Assembly (NCBI RefSeq): GCF_000170855.1
Contig: NZ_ABCQ01000005.1
Coordinates: 93,989-157,988 of the forward strand
DNA length: 64,000 bases
Direction: 5' to 3'
From: Moritella sp. PE36
GTDB taxonomy: Bacteria; Pseudomonadota; Gammaproteobacteria; Enterobacterales; Moritellaceae
A program made the translations under genes and the position numbers. Shown one piece after another: positions 24,862-36,600 of the stretch. The notes below the pieces were generated by a model that was given only the letters and a program-made list of their open reading frames with translations, ran no database searches and was not told the origin of the DNA. Position 1 is the stretch's first letter; every line of letters begins with the position of its first letter.

Positions 24862-26895
24862 ATGGTATTCAACTCGATAAATCTAATGGAAACGTATCAC
24901 TTAATGCCAAATCTTATTTTAAACGAATTATCTGATATCGAGTTATTACAAGAAAGCTGCTAGGTTGAATGCAAGCTTGCTGGTGGCCGAGATGGCTGTG
25001 GTGCAGTCCCTGGTGACATGTGGGAAAGCTATAGTGCATTTGCCAATACCCGTGGCGGCGAGATATTACTTGGCATTAAAGAGAAGAAAGGAAAATTTAC
25101 TCTCGAAGGCATTAAGAACCCTGCGCCTTTAGTTAAAAACATTTGGGATACGGTTAATAACACCAATAAGGTGAGCCATAATTTACTAAATGAAGTCGAT
25201 GTTTCTGTTATTACGATAGCTGAAAAACAGCTTATTAGAATTTTAGTGCCCCGTGCACCAAGAGAAATTCGTCCAATTTATATTAACGGTAATCCACTCG
25301 CGGGCTCTTATGTTAGACGCTATGAAGCCGATCAAAAGTGCTTGCCTGACGCTGTAACTCGTATGATAGCTGAACGCGAAGATGTACGAGATAACCGTAT
25401 TTTAGAAGGTTATGGCTTAGATGATATCGACGCCGAGTCATTGCGAATATATCGCCAAATGTTTATCGATGCGAAACCACAAGGTCACCCATTTTTAGAA
25501 CAGGATACAGCGGGCTTTCTACGAAGCATTAAAGCATGGAGAAAAGACCGAAAGACTCAACAAGAAGGTTTAACCTTAGCGGGTTTAGTAATGTTTGGTA
25601 CTTGGGATGCGATTCAAGACGCCTTGCCTAATTACTTTGTTGATTACCAAGAAAAAGACGACAGCTCACATCGCTGGATTGATAGAGTATTTCCTGATGG
25701 TTCTTGGTCGGGTAATATTTTTGATTTCTATCGCAAGACTTTTCGTAAACTGACCGCTGATTTTAAAATAGGTTTTCAGTTGAAAGATGGACAACGCATT
25801 GATGATACGCCAGCGCATGAGGCAATTCGTGAAGCCTTGGTTAATATGCTCGCGCACGCTGATTACACCAGTGATAGCTCATTGTTTATAGAGAAACATC
25901 CCGACTTTATTGGTTTTCGTAACCCCGGTTTAATGCGCGTTCCGGTTAAAGATGCGATTGCTGGTGGTGATAGCCTTTGTCGTAATCCTGCGATCCATCA
26001 AATGTTTCTCAACATTGGTTTAAGTGAAAAAGCAGGCTCGGGCATACCTAAAATTTACAGTAATAGTCGCAGACAGAATTGGCAAATACCTAACCTTTAT
26101 GAAAAAGACTCGCCAGAACAAACCCTGTTAGAGTTGAGAATGGTTAATTTGGTCTCTGAAGAGATGCACTCTAATTTAATTGAACTCTTTGGAGCTAGTT
26201 ATAATGCACTTAGCGAGCTAAAACGTTCGATTCTAATCACTGCATCTACCGAGTCTTGGTTTAACCATGAGCGAATTTGCTCGTTAACATCAAAGCACAC
26301 AAGAGATATCACCTTAGCCCTATCACAACTTGTAAAAGGTGGCTATTTGGCATCTGGTGGTAACCACAAGGGTAAGGTTTACCACCTAAAAGGTGTTGAT
26401 GTCCCGACACCAGATAATGATGCAGGAAAAGGTATTACATTTGTGTCTTCCCCCGATCTTTCACAATTATCACTGTTTGGTGAAAATGAAGAATTTGATA
26501 GCAAAAGCCCGGACCTAAACGTCGAAAGCCCGGACTTTGATAGCAAAAGCCCGGAGCTAAGCTTTGAAAGCCCGGACCTTAATATTGAAAGCCCGGACCT
26601 CGACGAAGAAAAACAGCTATGGCAAGAACTACTTGAAATTGCGTCGCCGATTCGAAATGGGTCATATCGAGCCAAACGTAACGATATCGAAAAAGTGATA
26701 ATTCAACTATGCGAAAAATCTGATCAGAAGTACTTAGGGCTGACTGATATAGCAAAACTATTAGGCCGAAATACGGATACATTAAGAAAAAGTTATCCCA
26801 GTCCAATGTTAAAAAATCAGCAATTGACGTTAGCGTATCCAACTAAACCAAATCATCCAAATCAGGGCTATAAGATTAAAAAAGGAAGATCATGA
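24862..26895 (+). pseudogene. AlbA_2/Schlafen-type putative DNA-binding, ATP-binding protein with in-frame amber
   Basis: The reading frame runs from ATG 24862 through TAG at 24961-24963, then continues open for 644 codons to 26895. Around the stop the translation is LLQESC-stop-VECKLAGGRDGCGA, then SYSAFANTRGGEILLGIKE: this is the start of an AlbA_2 domain (PF04326), and the amber sits inside its first conserved stretch. If translation restarts at ATG 25018 the product is 625 aa and lacks the first beta-strand. The rest includes the divergent AAA_4 region (DTPAHEAIREALVNMLAHADY, GFRNPGL), helix-turn-helix segments and a heptapeptide repeat. It is either a recent nonsense mutation, a sequencing error or a programmed event; the otherwise intact frame suggests recent change. 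Confidence 0.75.
26506..26610 (+). repeat. Five-copy heptapeptide repeat (S-P-[DE]-[LF]-x-x-[EK]) in AlbA_2 protein
   Basis: Five adjacent 21-base units, each beginning AGCCCGGA, encode SPDLNVE, SPDFDSK, SPELSFE, SPDLNIE and SPDLDEE (residues 497-531 of the ATG-25018 frame). The unit DNA is diverged outside the conserved start, so the array is not newly copied. It joins two helix-turn-helix regions. Confidence 0.9.
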
Positions 26896-26904
26896 TAACA
26901 AAAG

Positions 26905-26927
26905 TGCCACGTAATAACGTGGCATTT
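26905..26927. terminator. Hairpin between the AlbA_2 gene and yicC
   Basis: An eight-base stem TGCCACGT/ACGTGGCA with loop AATA lies between convergent genes (the AlbA_2 stop ends at 26895; the yicC stop starts at 26964). T-rich sequence follows on both strands, so it can serve both. Confidence 0.75.
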
Positions 26928-26963
26928 CAGTGTGTTGAATTCTATTGGATGCGTATCAAAACA

Positions 26964-27827
26964 TCATTCTATGTTCTGTAACTGCTCACGCATTTGCTCA
27001 ATTAAAACTTTAAGCTCTACAGCTGACTTAGTAATATCTGTACTAATCGATTTTGAACCTAAGGTATTTGATTCACGATTGAATTCTTGCATCATAAAAT
27101 CAAGACGACGGCCACAAGCGCCACCTTTTTTAAGAATGCTGTGGGTTTCTGTTACGTGGGCATTTAAGCGATCGATTTCTTCTGCCACATCTAATTTTTG
27201 CGCCATTAAAATAAGTTCTTGTTCAACGCGGGTTTCATCAAGTTCGATTTTCGCATCAGCGAATTTCTTTTGAATGCGCTCACGTTGCCATACGATGATC
27301 TCTGGCATTTTACTGTGCACAAACGCCGCTTGTTCAGTGATACCGGCTAAACGTTGTTCTAGCATCGCTTGTAGTTTTTCACCTTCTGACGCGCGAGACT
27401 CTAAAAATTCAGTCAGGGTTTCGTTGAAAAAGCTTAATAGGTCGGTTGATAACTCGCCCATGTCTTTTTCTTCGGCTTCCATAACGCCAGGCCAGCGTAG
27501 AATATCAACCGGGTTTAGTTTGGCTTTACCGGCCTTTTTCGATACCCAGTTTGCGCTTTCAATTAATTTCTCGGCTAATGCTTCATTGAGTTGTAATGCG
27601 CCGCTGTTTGCTGAGCTGGCTTCAAAACGCAGGTTACATTCTACTTTGCCGCGTTGTAATTGTTTACGGAAACGCTCACGTAGTACCGCTTCTAAACCAC
27701 GAAATTGCTCTGGTAATCGGATGTACGTTTCCAGATAACGTTGATTAACCGAACGGATCTCCCATACAGCTGTACCCCAATCGCCTTTAAACTCTTTACG
27801 GGCATATGCCGTCATACTATGAATCAT
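26964..27827 (-). CDS. yicC: YicC family endoribonuclease
   Basis: A 287-aa protein starting MIHSMTAYARKE, with LRERFRKQLQRGKVECNLRFE and a closing DITKSAVELKVLIEQMREQLQNIE, all family hallmarks (YicC_N and DUF1732). YicC proteins cleave RNA and affect small-RNA turnover. It is divergent from rph over 121 bases, as in Escherichia coli. Confidence 0.95.
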   Translation of the reverse strand: MIHSMTAYARKEFKGDWGTAVWEIRSVNQRYLETYIRLPEQFRGLEAVLRERFRKQLQRGKVECNLRFEASSANSGALQLNEALAEKLIESANWVSKKAGKAKLNPVDILRWPGVMEAEEKDMGELSTDLLSFFNETLTEFLESRASEGEKLQAMLEQRLAGITEQAAFVHSKMPEIIVWQRERIQKKFADAKIELDETRVEQELILMAQKLDVAEEIDRLNAHVTETHSILKKGGACGRRLDFMMQEFNRESNTLGSKSISTDITKSAVELKVLIEQMREQLQNIE

Positions 27828-27948
27828 GTTAAATCCGTTAATTAAGTAAATTAAGCTAATTATACCTGTAGGTTATTACAACTTGCTATAGCGATAGTTT
27901 AGCTTAGCTCATATAATATTGGCCAATCATCATTGAAGAGTCAAAATA

Positions 27949-28680
27949 ATGCGTCCAAGTCAAAGAACATTAGGTCAAGTTCGACCTGTAACAATTACCC
28001 GTAACTTCACCGCGAATGCAGAAGGTTCTGTCTTAGTTGAATTCGGTGGTACGAAAGTATTGTGTACTGCGACTGTTGAAAAGGGTGTACCACGTTTCTT
28101 AAAAGGCAAAGGCCAAGGTTGGGTGACAGCTGAATACGGCATGTTACCGCGCTCTACGCACAAACGTATGCATCGTGAAGCTGCACGTGGCCAACAAACT
28201 GGACGTACGATGGAAATTCAACGCCTGATCGCGCGTTCATTACGTGCTTGTATCGATCTTGAGTCATTAGGTGAACACACAATTATCATCGATTGTGATG
28301 TTATTCAAGCTGACGGTGGCACGCGTACGGCTGCTATTACAGGCGCTTGTGTGGCATTGGCGGACGCGATTGAATTTCTGATCCGTAAAGGTAAATTAAC
28401 TGTCAGCCCAATCAAATTTATGATCGCAGCTGTGTCTGTGGGTATCTATAAAGGTGAAGCGGTTTGCGATTTAGATTACGCAGAAGATTCAGACGCTGAA
28501 ACAGACATGAACGTAGTGATGACTGAAACCGGTAAATTCATCGAAATTCAAGGTACTGCGGAAGGCGTGCCGTTTAGCCACGAAGAAATGTTAGACATGC
28601 TGGCGTTAGCGAAAGATGGTATCGAGATGATCATTATCGAACAAAAGAAAGCACTCGGTGATAGTTTAATTAAAGCGTAA
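27949..28680 (+). CDS. rph: Ribonuclease PH
   Basis: A 243-aa phosphorolytic 3'-5' exoribonuclease that trims tRNA precursors. Start [16 protein letters not shown] is the family N-terminus; [17 protein letters not shown] and [19 protein letters not shown] form the active-site and RNA-binding regions. It is followed by a pyrE attenuator-like hairpin and pyrE. Confidence 0.97.
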   Translation: MRPSQRTLGQVRPVTITRNFTANAEGSVLVEFGGTKVLCTATVEKGVPRFLKGKGQGWVTAEYGMLPRSTHKRMHREAARGQQTGRTMEIQRLIARSLRACIDLESLGEHTIIIDCDVIQADGGTRTAAITGACVALADAIEFLIRKGKLTVSPIKFMIAAVSVGIYKGEAVCDLDYAEDSDAETDMNVVMTETGKFIEIQGTAEGVPFSHEEMLDMLALAKDGIEMIIIEQKKALGDSLIKA

Positions 28681-28735
28681 AGCTTGTTAGAATGGCGGCG
28701 CTTATCGTTAGCCGCTCACGCTAACAATATTAATT

Positions 28736-28769
28736 GCCTAATAATATGCCCCATATTATTAGGCTTTTT
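28736..28769 (+). terminator. Terminator/attenuator hairpin before pyrE
   Basis: A perfect 13-base stem GCCTAATAATATG/CATATTATTAGGC with a three-base loop, followed by TTTTT. It lies 56 bases after the rph stop and 55 before the pyrE start, the place where E. coli has the UTP-sensed pyrE attenuator. Confidence 0.85.
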
Positions 28770-28823
28770 AGGTGAAGTGGCTTTTAGCCTCTAACATCTA
28801 ATTAATCATAATAGGGGAAAACG

Positions 28824-29465
28824 ATGAAAGATTACCAACGCGAATTTATTGAGTTTGCTTTAGAAAAAGAAGTGCTTAAGTTTGGTGAGTTCACTCTAAA
28901 GTCTGGTCGTACTAGCCCTTATTTCTTCAATGCTGGTTTGTTTAACACGGGTCGTGATTTATCCCGTCTTGGTCGTTTCTATGCCGCTGCTTTAGTTGAT
29001 TCTGGTATCGAATACGATGTGGTATTTGGTCCTGCCTACAAAGGTATCCCAATTGCGACGACAACTGTTGTGGCGCTGAACGATCATCATGATATTGATG
29101 CACCTTATTGCTTTAACCGTAAAGAGAAAAAAGACCACGGTGAAGGTGGTACATTAGTCGGCGCTGCGCTTGAAGGTCGTATTATGCTGGTTGATGACGT
29201 GATCACTGCGGGTACAGCAATCCGTGAATCAATGGACATCATCCAAGCCCATAACGCGGAACTTTCGGGTGTGTTAATTGCGCTAGACCGCCAAGAAAAA
29301 GGCAAAGGCGAGTTATCTGCAATCCAAGAAATCGAACGTGATTATGGCTGTAAAGTATTATCAATTGTGACATTAGGTGATCTTGTTTCTTTCTTAGCGG
29401 ATAAGCCAGAAATGCAACAGCATCTTGAGACTGTAAAAACATACCGTGAAAACTACGGTATCTAA
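28824..29465 (+). CDS. pyrE: Orotate phosphoribosyltransferase
   Basis: A 213-aa enzyme of pyrimidine synthesis that makes OMP from orotate and PRPP. The PRPP-binding motif [18 protein letters not shown] is clear, and the N-terminal [15 protein letters not shown] matches. AGGGG lies upstream of the ATG. Likely regulated by attenuation at 28736-28769. Confidence 0.97.
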   Translation: MKDYQREFIEFALEKEVLKFGEFTLKSGRTSPYFFNAGLFNTGRDLSRLGRFYAAALVDSGIEYDVVFGPAYKGIPIATTTVVALNDHHDIDAPYCFNRKEKKDHGEGGTLVGAALEGRIMLVDDVITAGTAIRESMDIIQAHNAELSGVLIALDRQEKGKGELSAIQEIERDYGCKVLSIVTLGDLVSFLADKPEMQQHLETVKTYRENYGI

Positions 29466-29541
29466 TCAGCATCTTTAACCGCAAGGTTAGACGTTGTTCG
29501 TTAGACATGAGCAGTTATGAATATAGCTGTTATAAAAAATA

Positions 29542-29563
29542 AAAGGCTACCTCGGTAGCCTTT
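29542..29563. terminator. Bidirectional terminator between pyrE and slmA
   Basis: A perfect ten-base stem AAAGGCTACC/GGTAGCCTTT with a two-base centre (29542-29551, 29554-29563), with T-rich sequence on both sides, between two convergent genes. Confidence 0.85.
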
Positions 29564-29611
29564 GTTGTTTTTACACTTTGCAATTGGTATTACACATTAA
29601 CGTTGTAACGA

Positions 29612-30205
29612 TTAACTTTGTAATAGCTGCTTGTGTAAGAAGTCCCACTGCTGATCAAAGTCTGTGGTTGGTTTTAACGCAAAGCGGGTTCGTACATATT
29701 GATTAATACGCCCTTCGGCATACGCCAGTAATAAGTTTGCCAACATACTTTCATCTAAATTAAAGCCAGTGCCGTCACGCATTTTCTTTTCACGTAGCAC
29801 TTGTTTTAAATGGGTTTCAATCTTGGCGTACAGTATGCTGATCTGCTGGCTAAGACGCTCGTGTTCACCTTGCAGTGCATCGCCAGTCATAATACGGGTG
29901 ATGCCGGGGTTACGCTCGGTAAAGACCAACAGCAGATGCAGGATGTGATGACAACGAGTAATGGTATCTTTCTCTTCATTTAATATTTGATTAATACCGG
30001 CTAATATTGAATCTTCGATAAAGGTAATTAAACCTTCAAACATACGCGCTTTACTTGGGAAGTGGCGATAGAGGGCTGCCTCTGATACGCCGACTTCTTT
30101 CGCGAGTTTTGCGGTCGTGATACGCTGACCTGGATGGGTTTCCAGCATATGTGCTAACGCTTGTAAAATCTGTTCTCGACGATTCTTTTTAGTGCTTGTT
30201 GACAT
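29612..30205 (-). CDS. slmA: Nucleoid occlusion factor SlmA
   Basis: A 197-aa TetR-family protein that binds chromosomal sites and blocks FtsZ ring formation over the nucleoid. The HTH reads [26 protein letters not shown], very close to E. coli SlmA, and length matches (198). The ATG at 30205 is eight bases from AGGA; an ATG at 30214 has no room for a ribosome binding site. It is downstream of dut, as in related bacteria. Confidence 0.95.
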   Translation of the reverse strand: MSTSTKKNRREQILQALAHMLETHPGQRITTAKLAKEVGVSEAALYRHFPSKARMFEGLITFIEDSILAGINQILNEEKDTITRCHHILHLLLVFTERNPGITRIMTGDALQGEHERLSQQISILYAKIETHLKQVLREKKMRDGTGFNLDESMLANLLLAYAEGRINQYVRTRFALKPTTDFDQQWDFLHKQLLQS

Positions 30206-30233
30206 CTTTTTCATCCTAGAATGGTGTTAACCG

Positions 30234-30689
30234 TTATTGCTTACCCGAATGGCCAAAGCCACCTTCGCCGCGTTCACTACTATCAAACTCTTCAACTATG
30301 ATGAGTTCTGCTTGGATCACTGGCACTATCATCATCTGAGCAATACGATCGCCCGGTTGAATAATGAAGCTATCTTGACCGCGATTCCAACATGAGATCA
30401 TTAACTCACCTTGATAATCGGAATCAATTAAACCCACTAAGTTACCCAATACAATACCGTGTTTATGGCCTAAGCCTGAACGCGGTAAAATGGTTGCTGC
30501 CATGCTTGGGTCGGCAATATGAATGGCAATACCCGTTGGGATCAAATGTGTTTCGCCTGGGTTAACCGTTAATGGTTGTGCAAGGCAAGCACGCAGATCT
30601 AAACCCGCCGAACCCGGTGTTGCATAACTTGGTAATGGAAATTCGGTACCCACGCGTGGATTTAATATTTTAACTTCTATTTTTTTCAT
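30234..30689 (-). CDS. dut: Deoxyuridine 5'-triphosphate nucleotidohydrolase
   Basis: A 151-aa dUTPase that hydrolyses dUTP to dUMP and keeps uracil out of DNA. The trimeric-type motifs are present: [45 protein letters not shown] and [12 protein letters not shown] longer frame starts at a TTG (30713); the ATG at 30689 matches the family N-terminus. It lies between coaBC and slmA. Confidence 0.97.
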   Translation of the reverse strand: MKKIEVKILNPRVGTEFPLPSYATPGSAGLDLRACLAQPLTVNPGETHLIPTGIAIHIADPSMAATILPRSGLGHKHGIVLGNLVGLIDSDYQGELMISCWNRGQDSFIIQPGDRIAQMMIVPVIQAELIIVEEFDSSERGEGGFGHSGKQ

Positions 30690-30782
30690 TGTTTGCTTCA
30701 CTGAATATATCAATTGATGGCTCGACAGTGCCTTGCGTTAGCGCAACACACTGTAAACTTCTGAGTATAATTTTAATTATGG

Positions 30783-32000
30783 CTAGGTATTCGCATTGAA
30801 CTGCGTGGCAATTAACTGTAATAACTGTGCTGCCACATCTTGTTTGCTCGCTAATGCAATTTGCGTCATACCTTGGGGCCAGAATACGGTTAATGCGTTG
30901 TTTTCGGCATTAAATCCTTGGCCGGATTGTGACACGTCATTTGCGGCGATCATAGCAAGATTTTTACGTTGCATTTTGTCGCGTGCATAATGTTCAACAT
31001 CTTGTGTTTCTGCAGCAAAACCGACAGTAAAAGGAGAATTTTCGAGCGCTGCCACACTGGCAACGATATCGGGATTTTTGATCATGCGCACGATCATTTC
31101 GTCGCTATTGGTTTTTTTGATTTTTTGTTCGGCAATTGTTTCTGGGCGGTAATCTGCTACCGCTGCACACGCAATGAAAATGTCTTGCTGACGAATATCA
31201 GACATAACGGCATCGTGCATATCCAGCGCACTGATCACTTTAACCAGATTACATTCGGCAGGTGCGGCTAGTGCCACTGGACCGCTTACGACGGTCACAT
31301 TGGCGCCGAGTGAACGCGCGGCTTGGGCAAGGGCATAACCCATCTTACCGGAGCTATGATTACTGATATAACGCACCGGATCAATCGCCTCGCGAGTTGG
31401 CCCTGCGGTGATCATGACATTTTTACCCGCTAATAATTGCGGTTGTGCTTGTTGGATAAAGTAATCAACAACCGCGGTCACGAGCTCATCTGGATTAACC
31501 ATTCTACCGGGTCCCACATCACCACAAGCTTGCACGCCTGCGGCTGGGCCCCAAAGCGTTACTTGGCGCTGTTTGAGTGTGGCTAAGTTCGCTTGGGTTG
31601 CTGGCGCTTGATACATCACTTGATTCATCGCTGGTGCAATGGCAATCGGTGCTGGCGTCGCTAAGCATAATGTTGAGAGTAAATCATCGGCAATACCGGC
31701 GGTCAACTTGGCGATAAAATTAGCGGTTGCGGGCGCGATCAACACTAAGTCTGCCCATTTAGCTAATTCAATGTGGCCCATACCTGCTTCAGCTGCTGGG
31801 TCGAGTAAACTATGTGAAACGGGGAATCCAGAGACTGCTTGCAGGGTAAGTGGCGTAATAAACTCTTGCGCCGATTGGGTCATTACGACGCGGACTTGTG
31901 CGCCGCGTTCCGTTAATCGACGGGTTAATTCCGCACATTTATAAGCGGCTATGCCACCTGTAATACCGAGCAAAATGCGTTTGTTGGCAATAGCAGTCAT
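30783..32000 (-). CDS. coaBC: Phosphopantothenoylcysteine decarboxylase/synthetase
   Basis: A 405-aa bifunctional coenzyme A enzyme. The N-terminal flavodoxin-like CoaC half has [12 protein letters not shown], the active-site His region [15 protein letters not shown] and PAMNQVMYQ; the CoaB half begins [29 protein letters not shown]. The ATG at 32000 is preferred over an in-frame GTG at 32012. It is divergent from radC. Confidence 0.97.
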   Translation of the reverse strand: MTAIANKRILLGITGGIAAYKCAELTRRLTERGAQVRVVMTQSAQEFITPLTLQAVSGFPVSHSLLDPAAEAGMGHIELAKWADLVLIAPATANFIAKLTAGIADDLLSTLCLATPAPIAIAPAMNQVMYQAPATQANLATLKQRQVTLWGPAAGVQACGDVGPGRMVNPDELVTAVVDYFIQQAQPQLLAGKNVMITAGPTREAIDPVRYISNHSSGKMGYALAQAARSLGANVTVVSGPVALAAPAECNLVKVISALDMHDAVMSDIRQQDIFIACAAVADYRPETIAEQKIKKTNSDEMIVRMIKNPDIVASVAALENSPFTVGFAAETQDVEHYARDKMQRKNLAMIAANDVSQSGQGFNAENNALTVFWPQGMTQIALASKQDVAAQLLQLIATQFNANT

Positions 32001-32213
32001 TGTGTATTCCACGTTAAAATCTGAAAGGATATTCTAATAACGTAATAACAATACCATAATTAAATTCGCAGATGCTAAGGTTTGTTATTAATTTTATATG
32101 CATCATTATCAAATTCATAAGTTTGAACTATTTCACTGTTTTATCATTAACCGCCTCTTTTATTCACCTAATTACTAAGCTAACTGGATGTTATGTTAAA
32201 TGGTGGGGAACAG

Positions 32214-32888
32214 ATGAAATTAAAAGCATTACCTAGGGATGAAATGCCACGCGAAAAATTGGTTAAATTAGGCGCAACTTCATTATCGGATGCAGAATTG
32301 TTGGCGATATTCTTACGCACTGGCATCAAAGGCACCAATGTCGTTGCGCTGGCGAGTAATATATTAGCGGATTTTGGTACCTTGCGAGCGTTACTGGCGG
32401 CGAGTGAACATGAGTTCTGCCAAACTAAGGGGCTGGGGGTGGCTAAATATGTGCAATTACAAGCCGTAGTGGAAATGTCACGCCGCTTTTTAGCCGAAAA
32501 ATTGGAACGGAGTAACGTGTTAACCAGCCCACAAGAAAGTCGAGATTACATCCGCGCTAAATTACGCGATCAGCCTCATGAAGTATTCGCGGTATTATTT
32601 TTAGACAATAAGCACCGAGTTATTCGCTTTGAGGAGTTGTTTTATGGCACAATAGACAGTGCTAGTGTTTATCCGAGAGTGGTGGTTAAAAAAGCGTTAG
32701 AAAGAAACGCTTCGGCAGTCATTTTTGCCCATAATCATCCCTCTGGCATTGCTGAACCCAGCCATGCCGATCGTATGATCACAGATAAACTTATCTCAGC
32801 CTTACAATTAATTGATGTTAAAGTACTCGATCATTTTGTTATAGGCGACAGTGAGATAGCAAGCTTTGCAGAGCGAGGATGGGTGTGA
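32214..32888 (+). CDS. radC: RadC family protein (JAMM domain)
   Basis: A 224-aa protein with a helix-hairpin-helix-like N-terminal part ([14 protein letters not shown]) and the JAMM metalloprotease-like fold with HNHPSG and the second-half residues [11 protein letters not shown]. The biochemical role is unsettled. ATGs at 32193 and 32214 are both possible; 32214 has GGGGA close upstream and matches the family N-terminus. It precedes rpmBG, as in many gammaproteobacteria. Confidence 0.93.
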   Translation: MKLKALPRDEMPREKLVKLGATSLSDAELLAIFLRTGIKGTNVVALASNILADFGTLRALLAASEHEFCQTKGLGVAKYVQLQAVVEMSRRFLAEKLERSNVLTSPQESRDYIRAKLRDQPHEVFAVLFLDNKHRVIRFEELFYGTIDSASVYPRVVVKKALERNASAVIFAHNHPSGIAEPSHADRMITDKLISALQLIDVKVLDHFVIGDSEIASFAERGWV

Positions 32889-32925
32889 AATTACGATTTT
32901 CACTTATCGTTGAAATATAAAAAGC

Positions 32926-32954
32926 TTGCTCTATGTTTCTATTTACTGTATAAA
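32926..32954 (+). promoter_or_regulatory. Sigma-70 promoter for rpmB-rpmG
   Basis: TTGCTC (32926-32931) and TATAAA (32949-32954) are 17 bases apart, followed by the GC-rich discriminator GCGGCC, typical of stringently controlled ribosomal promoters. The start point would be near 32961. Confidence 0.65.
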
Positions 32955-32970
32955 ATGCGGCCTTTAGCAC

Positions 32971-32998
32971 GCGTCTTGGGCGACGGCCAACAAGACGC
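32971..32998 (+). promoter_or_regulatory. Leader hairpin upstream of rpmB
   Basis: An eight-base perfect stem GCGTCTTG/CAAGACGC encloses a 12-base loop (GGCGACGGCCAA). It lies in the likely 5' leader, 41 bases before the rpmB start, with no T-run. It could be a regulatory element for L28/L33. Confidence 0.45.
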
Positions 32999-33039
32999 TG
33001 TATATTTGCTCGAGCAAGAAAATATTTGGAGAAGACGAC

Positions 33040-33276
33040 ATGTCTAAAGTATGCCAAGTCACTGGTAAAAAACCAGCTGTTGGTAATAACGTTTCTCACG
33101 CAAAAAACCGCACACGTCGCCGTTTTTTGCCAAACCTACATACACACCGTTTTTGGGTTGAGAGCGAAAACCGCTTTGTAAAATTACGCCTTACTTGTAA
33201 AGGTATGCGTATTATTGATAAAAAGGGTATCGATTCAGTTCTTGCTGAAATGCGTGCCCGTGGTGAGAAGGTTTAA
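33040..33276 (+). CDS. rpmB: 50S ribosomal protein L28
   Basis: A 78-aa basic protein; [21 protein letters not shown] is nearly the E. coli N-terminus. GGAG precedes the ATG. First of the rpmB-rpmG pair, 11 bases before rpmG. Confidence 0.98.
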   Translation: MSKVCQVTGKKPAVGNNVSHAKNRTRRRFLPNLHTHRFWVESENRFVKLRLTCKGMRIIDKKGIDSVLAEMRARGEKV

Positions 33277-33287
33277 GGAACTCTATT

Positions 33288-33443
33288 ATGCGCGATAAAA
33301 TTCGTTTGAATTCATCTGCTGGTACTGGTCACTTCTATACCACTACTAAGAACAAAAAAAACATGCCTGAGAAAATGGAGATCAAGAAATTTGATCCTGT
33401 AGTTCGCAAGCACGTTATGTACAAAGAAGGTAAAATCAAGTAA
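33288..33443 (+). CDS. rpmG: 50S ribosomal protein L33
   Basis: A 51-aa protein beginning [20 protein letters not shown] and ending VMYKEGKIK, the standard L33 without the zinc-binding CxxC pairs (C-minus type). AAGGA lies upstream of the ATG. Second gene of the pair, followed by a strong terminator. Confidence 0.98.
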   Translation: MRDKIRLNSSAGTGHFYTTTKNKKNMPEKMEIKKFDPVVRKHVMYKEGKIK

Positions 33444-33470
33444 TCCTTGGTTTTATGTACAGATATTTAA

Positions 33471-33497
33471 AACTCAGCTTTTGCTGGGTTTTTTTTT
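33471..33497 (+). terminator. Terminator after rpmG
   Basis: Stem ACTCAGC/GCTGGGT with a TTTT loop and a run of nine Ts, 28 bases past the rpmG stop. Confidence 0.9.
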
Positions 33498-33596
33498 GCC
33501 TAAAATTCCTTATTCCTCGCTTGCCCAATCCGGCGTTTTCACGTAATTTGCATATACTTATTGAAAAATCCATGACTAGATGGGAAGGATTTGCGC

Positions 33597-34061
33597 GTGC
33601 AGTTATCACGACGAGGTTGGAATAACGTATTAATATTTGCAGTACTGACGATGATGCTGGTATTTCAATATTCAGGCAAAAAAATAGGCGGTGGTGATAC
33701 TGCTAGTTATTATCAAACTGCGCTACCCCAGAATGCGATCGTATTGTCGATGCAGTTTGATAATATTCAAATTCAACGTGTTGGTAGTCAGTTGGCGACT
33801 AAACCAGAACTGGGCTTATCACAGCCGCAATTGCAGCAAATCATTAAAGCGTGGGAAACAGCAACGTTTAAACCTGTGGCTGAGGGTGTTGTCATCGCGA
33901 ATCTCGCTTATGGTATTAATATTTCCTTCGAATTGGCGAACTTAGCCGAGCCTGTTACGCTGATCTTATATCAAATTAATAGCGGTTATTTGTTACAAAA
34001 TTGGCAGAGTCAGTTATTGCACATCGATGAGTCTGAATTACAAGTGTTATTACCTCGTTAG
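33597..34061 (+). CDS. Hypothetical single-pass membrane-anchored protein
   Basis: 154 aa from GTG 33597 (AAGGA is seven bases upstream; a TTG six bases earlier is too close to it). A short basic N-terminus (LSRRGWNN) precedes one hydrophobic segment (VLIFAVLTMMLVFQYSG) and a soluble domain of about 120 residues that probably faces the periplasm. I do not recognise the family. It lies between rpmG and mutM on the same strand, separated from rpmG by a terminator. Confidence 0.7.
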   Translation: MQLSRRGWNNVLIFAVLTMMLVFQYSGKKIGGGDTASYYQTALPQNAIVLSMQFDNIQIQRVGSQLATKPELGLSQPQLQQIIKAWETATFKPVAEGVVIANLAYGINISFELANLAEPVTLILYQINSGYLLQNWQSQLLHIDESELQVLLPR

Positions 34062-34146
34062 TCACCTCGCTAATCGTTTTATATTGTTCTCGATTCTTTA
34101 ATCGATCTCATTAGTTGATTTAGATTTTTACCTATTGGATGTCACC

Positions 34147-34959
34147 ATGCCTGAATTACCGGAAGTGGAAGTAAGCCGTCAAGGCATTGCCCCTTATCTC
34201 GAAAACGCCCAGATCACGCAGATAATTGTGCGTAATGGGCAATTACGTTGGCCAGTGCCAATGGCGTTGCAAGATGCGGTGGGCTGTACTGTGACAAGTG
34301 TGCGTCGCCGGGCTAAATATTTATTATTAGAGACAGAAAAAGGCACAATCATCATTCACTTGGGTATGTCTGGTAGTCTAAGAGTGCTTGATTCAAGCGT
34401 AGCCGTCGAAAAACATGATCATGTAGACATAGTGTTGAATTCAGGTAAATGTCTTCGCCTGAACGATCCTAGGCGTTTTGGATCGGTGCTGTGGCAAGTC
34501 GGAGATGTACTTGAACATAAATTATTAGCCAGTTTAGGACCAGAGCCGTTAACCGATGATTTTACGGCGCAACGTTTGTTTGACCGTTCTCGTTCACGCA
34601 AGGTGCCAGTTAAGTCATTTCTGATGGATAACCATATTGTTGTGGGCGTCGGTAATATTTATGCTAATGAAGCGTTATTCTCGGCGGGGATCAATCCGAA
34701 ACGGGCGGCGGGTAATGTGTCTTTACAACGTTACAAGGTACTTGTTGAAGAAGTTAAGCTGGTATTGGCCAAAGCGATTGCGCAAGGCGGCACCACGTTG
34801 AAAGATTTTACCCAGACCGATGGTAAACCCGGTTATTTTGTTCAGGAATTGCAGGTATACGGCAAAGCAGGCAAACCGTGTCCCAAGTGTGGTGAGGAAT
34901 TAAAAGCGATGAAGATCGGTCAGCGCAACACGATTTATTGTAATCAATGCCAGCGCTAA
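34147..34959 (+). CDS. mutM: Formamidopyrimidine-DNA glycosylase
   Basis: A 270-aa base-excision repair enzyme that removes 8-oxoguanine. The catalytic N-terminus must be PELPEVE after Met removal, which fixes the start at 34147 and excludes the longer TTG frame at 34135. The helix-two-turn-helix region ([13 protein letters not shown]) and C-terminal zinc finger ([11 protein letters not shown]...YCNQCQR) are intact. Confidence 0.97.
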   Translation: MPELPEVEVSRQGIAPYLENAQITQIIVRNGQLRWPVPMALQDAVGCTVTSVRRRAKYLLLETEKGTIIIHLGMSGSLRVLDSSVAVEKHDHVDIVLNSGKCLRLNDPRRFGSVLWQVGDVLEHKLLASLGPEPLTDDFTAQRLFDRSRSRKVPVKSFLMDNHIVVGVGNIYANEALFSAGINPKRAAGNVSLQRYKVLVEEVKLVLAKAIAQGGTTLKDFTQTDGKPGYFVQELQVYGKAGKPCPKCGEELKAMKIGQRNTIYCNQCQR

Positions 34960-34971
34960 CCTAAGCTTTAT

Positions 34972-36512
<1,541 letters not shown>

Positions 36513-36600
36513 GATCACATAACTCGTATTCTGATTATTATTTGTGAGTAATCTATAAGGTACAGCTGAATTCTATATTATTCTAATATAAATTTGCTAT

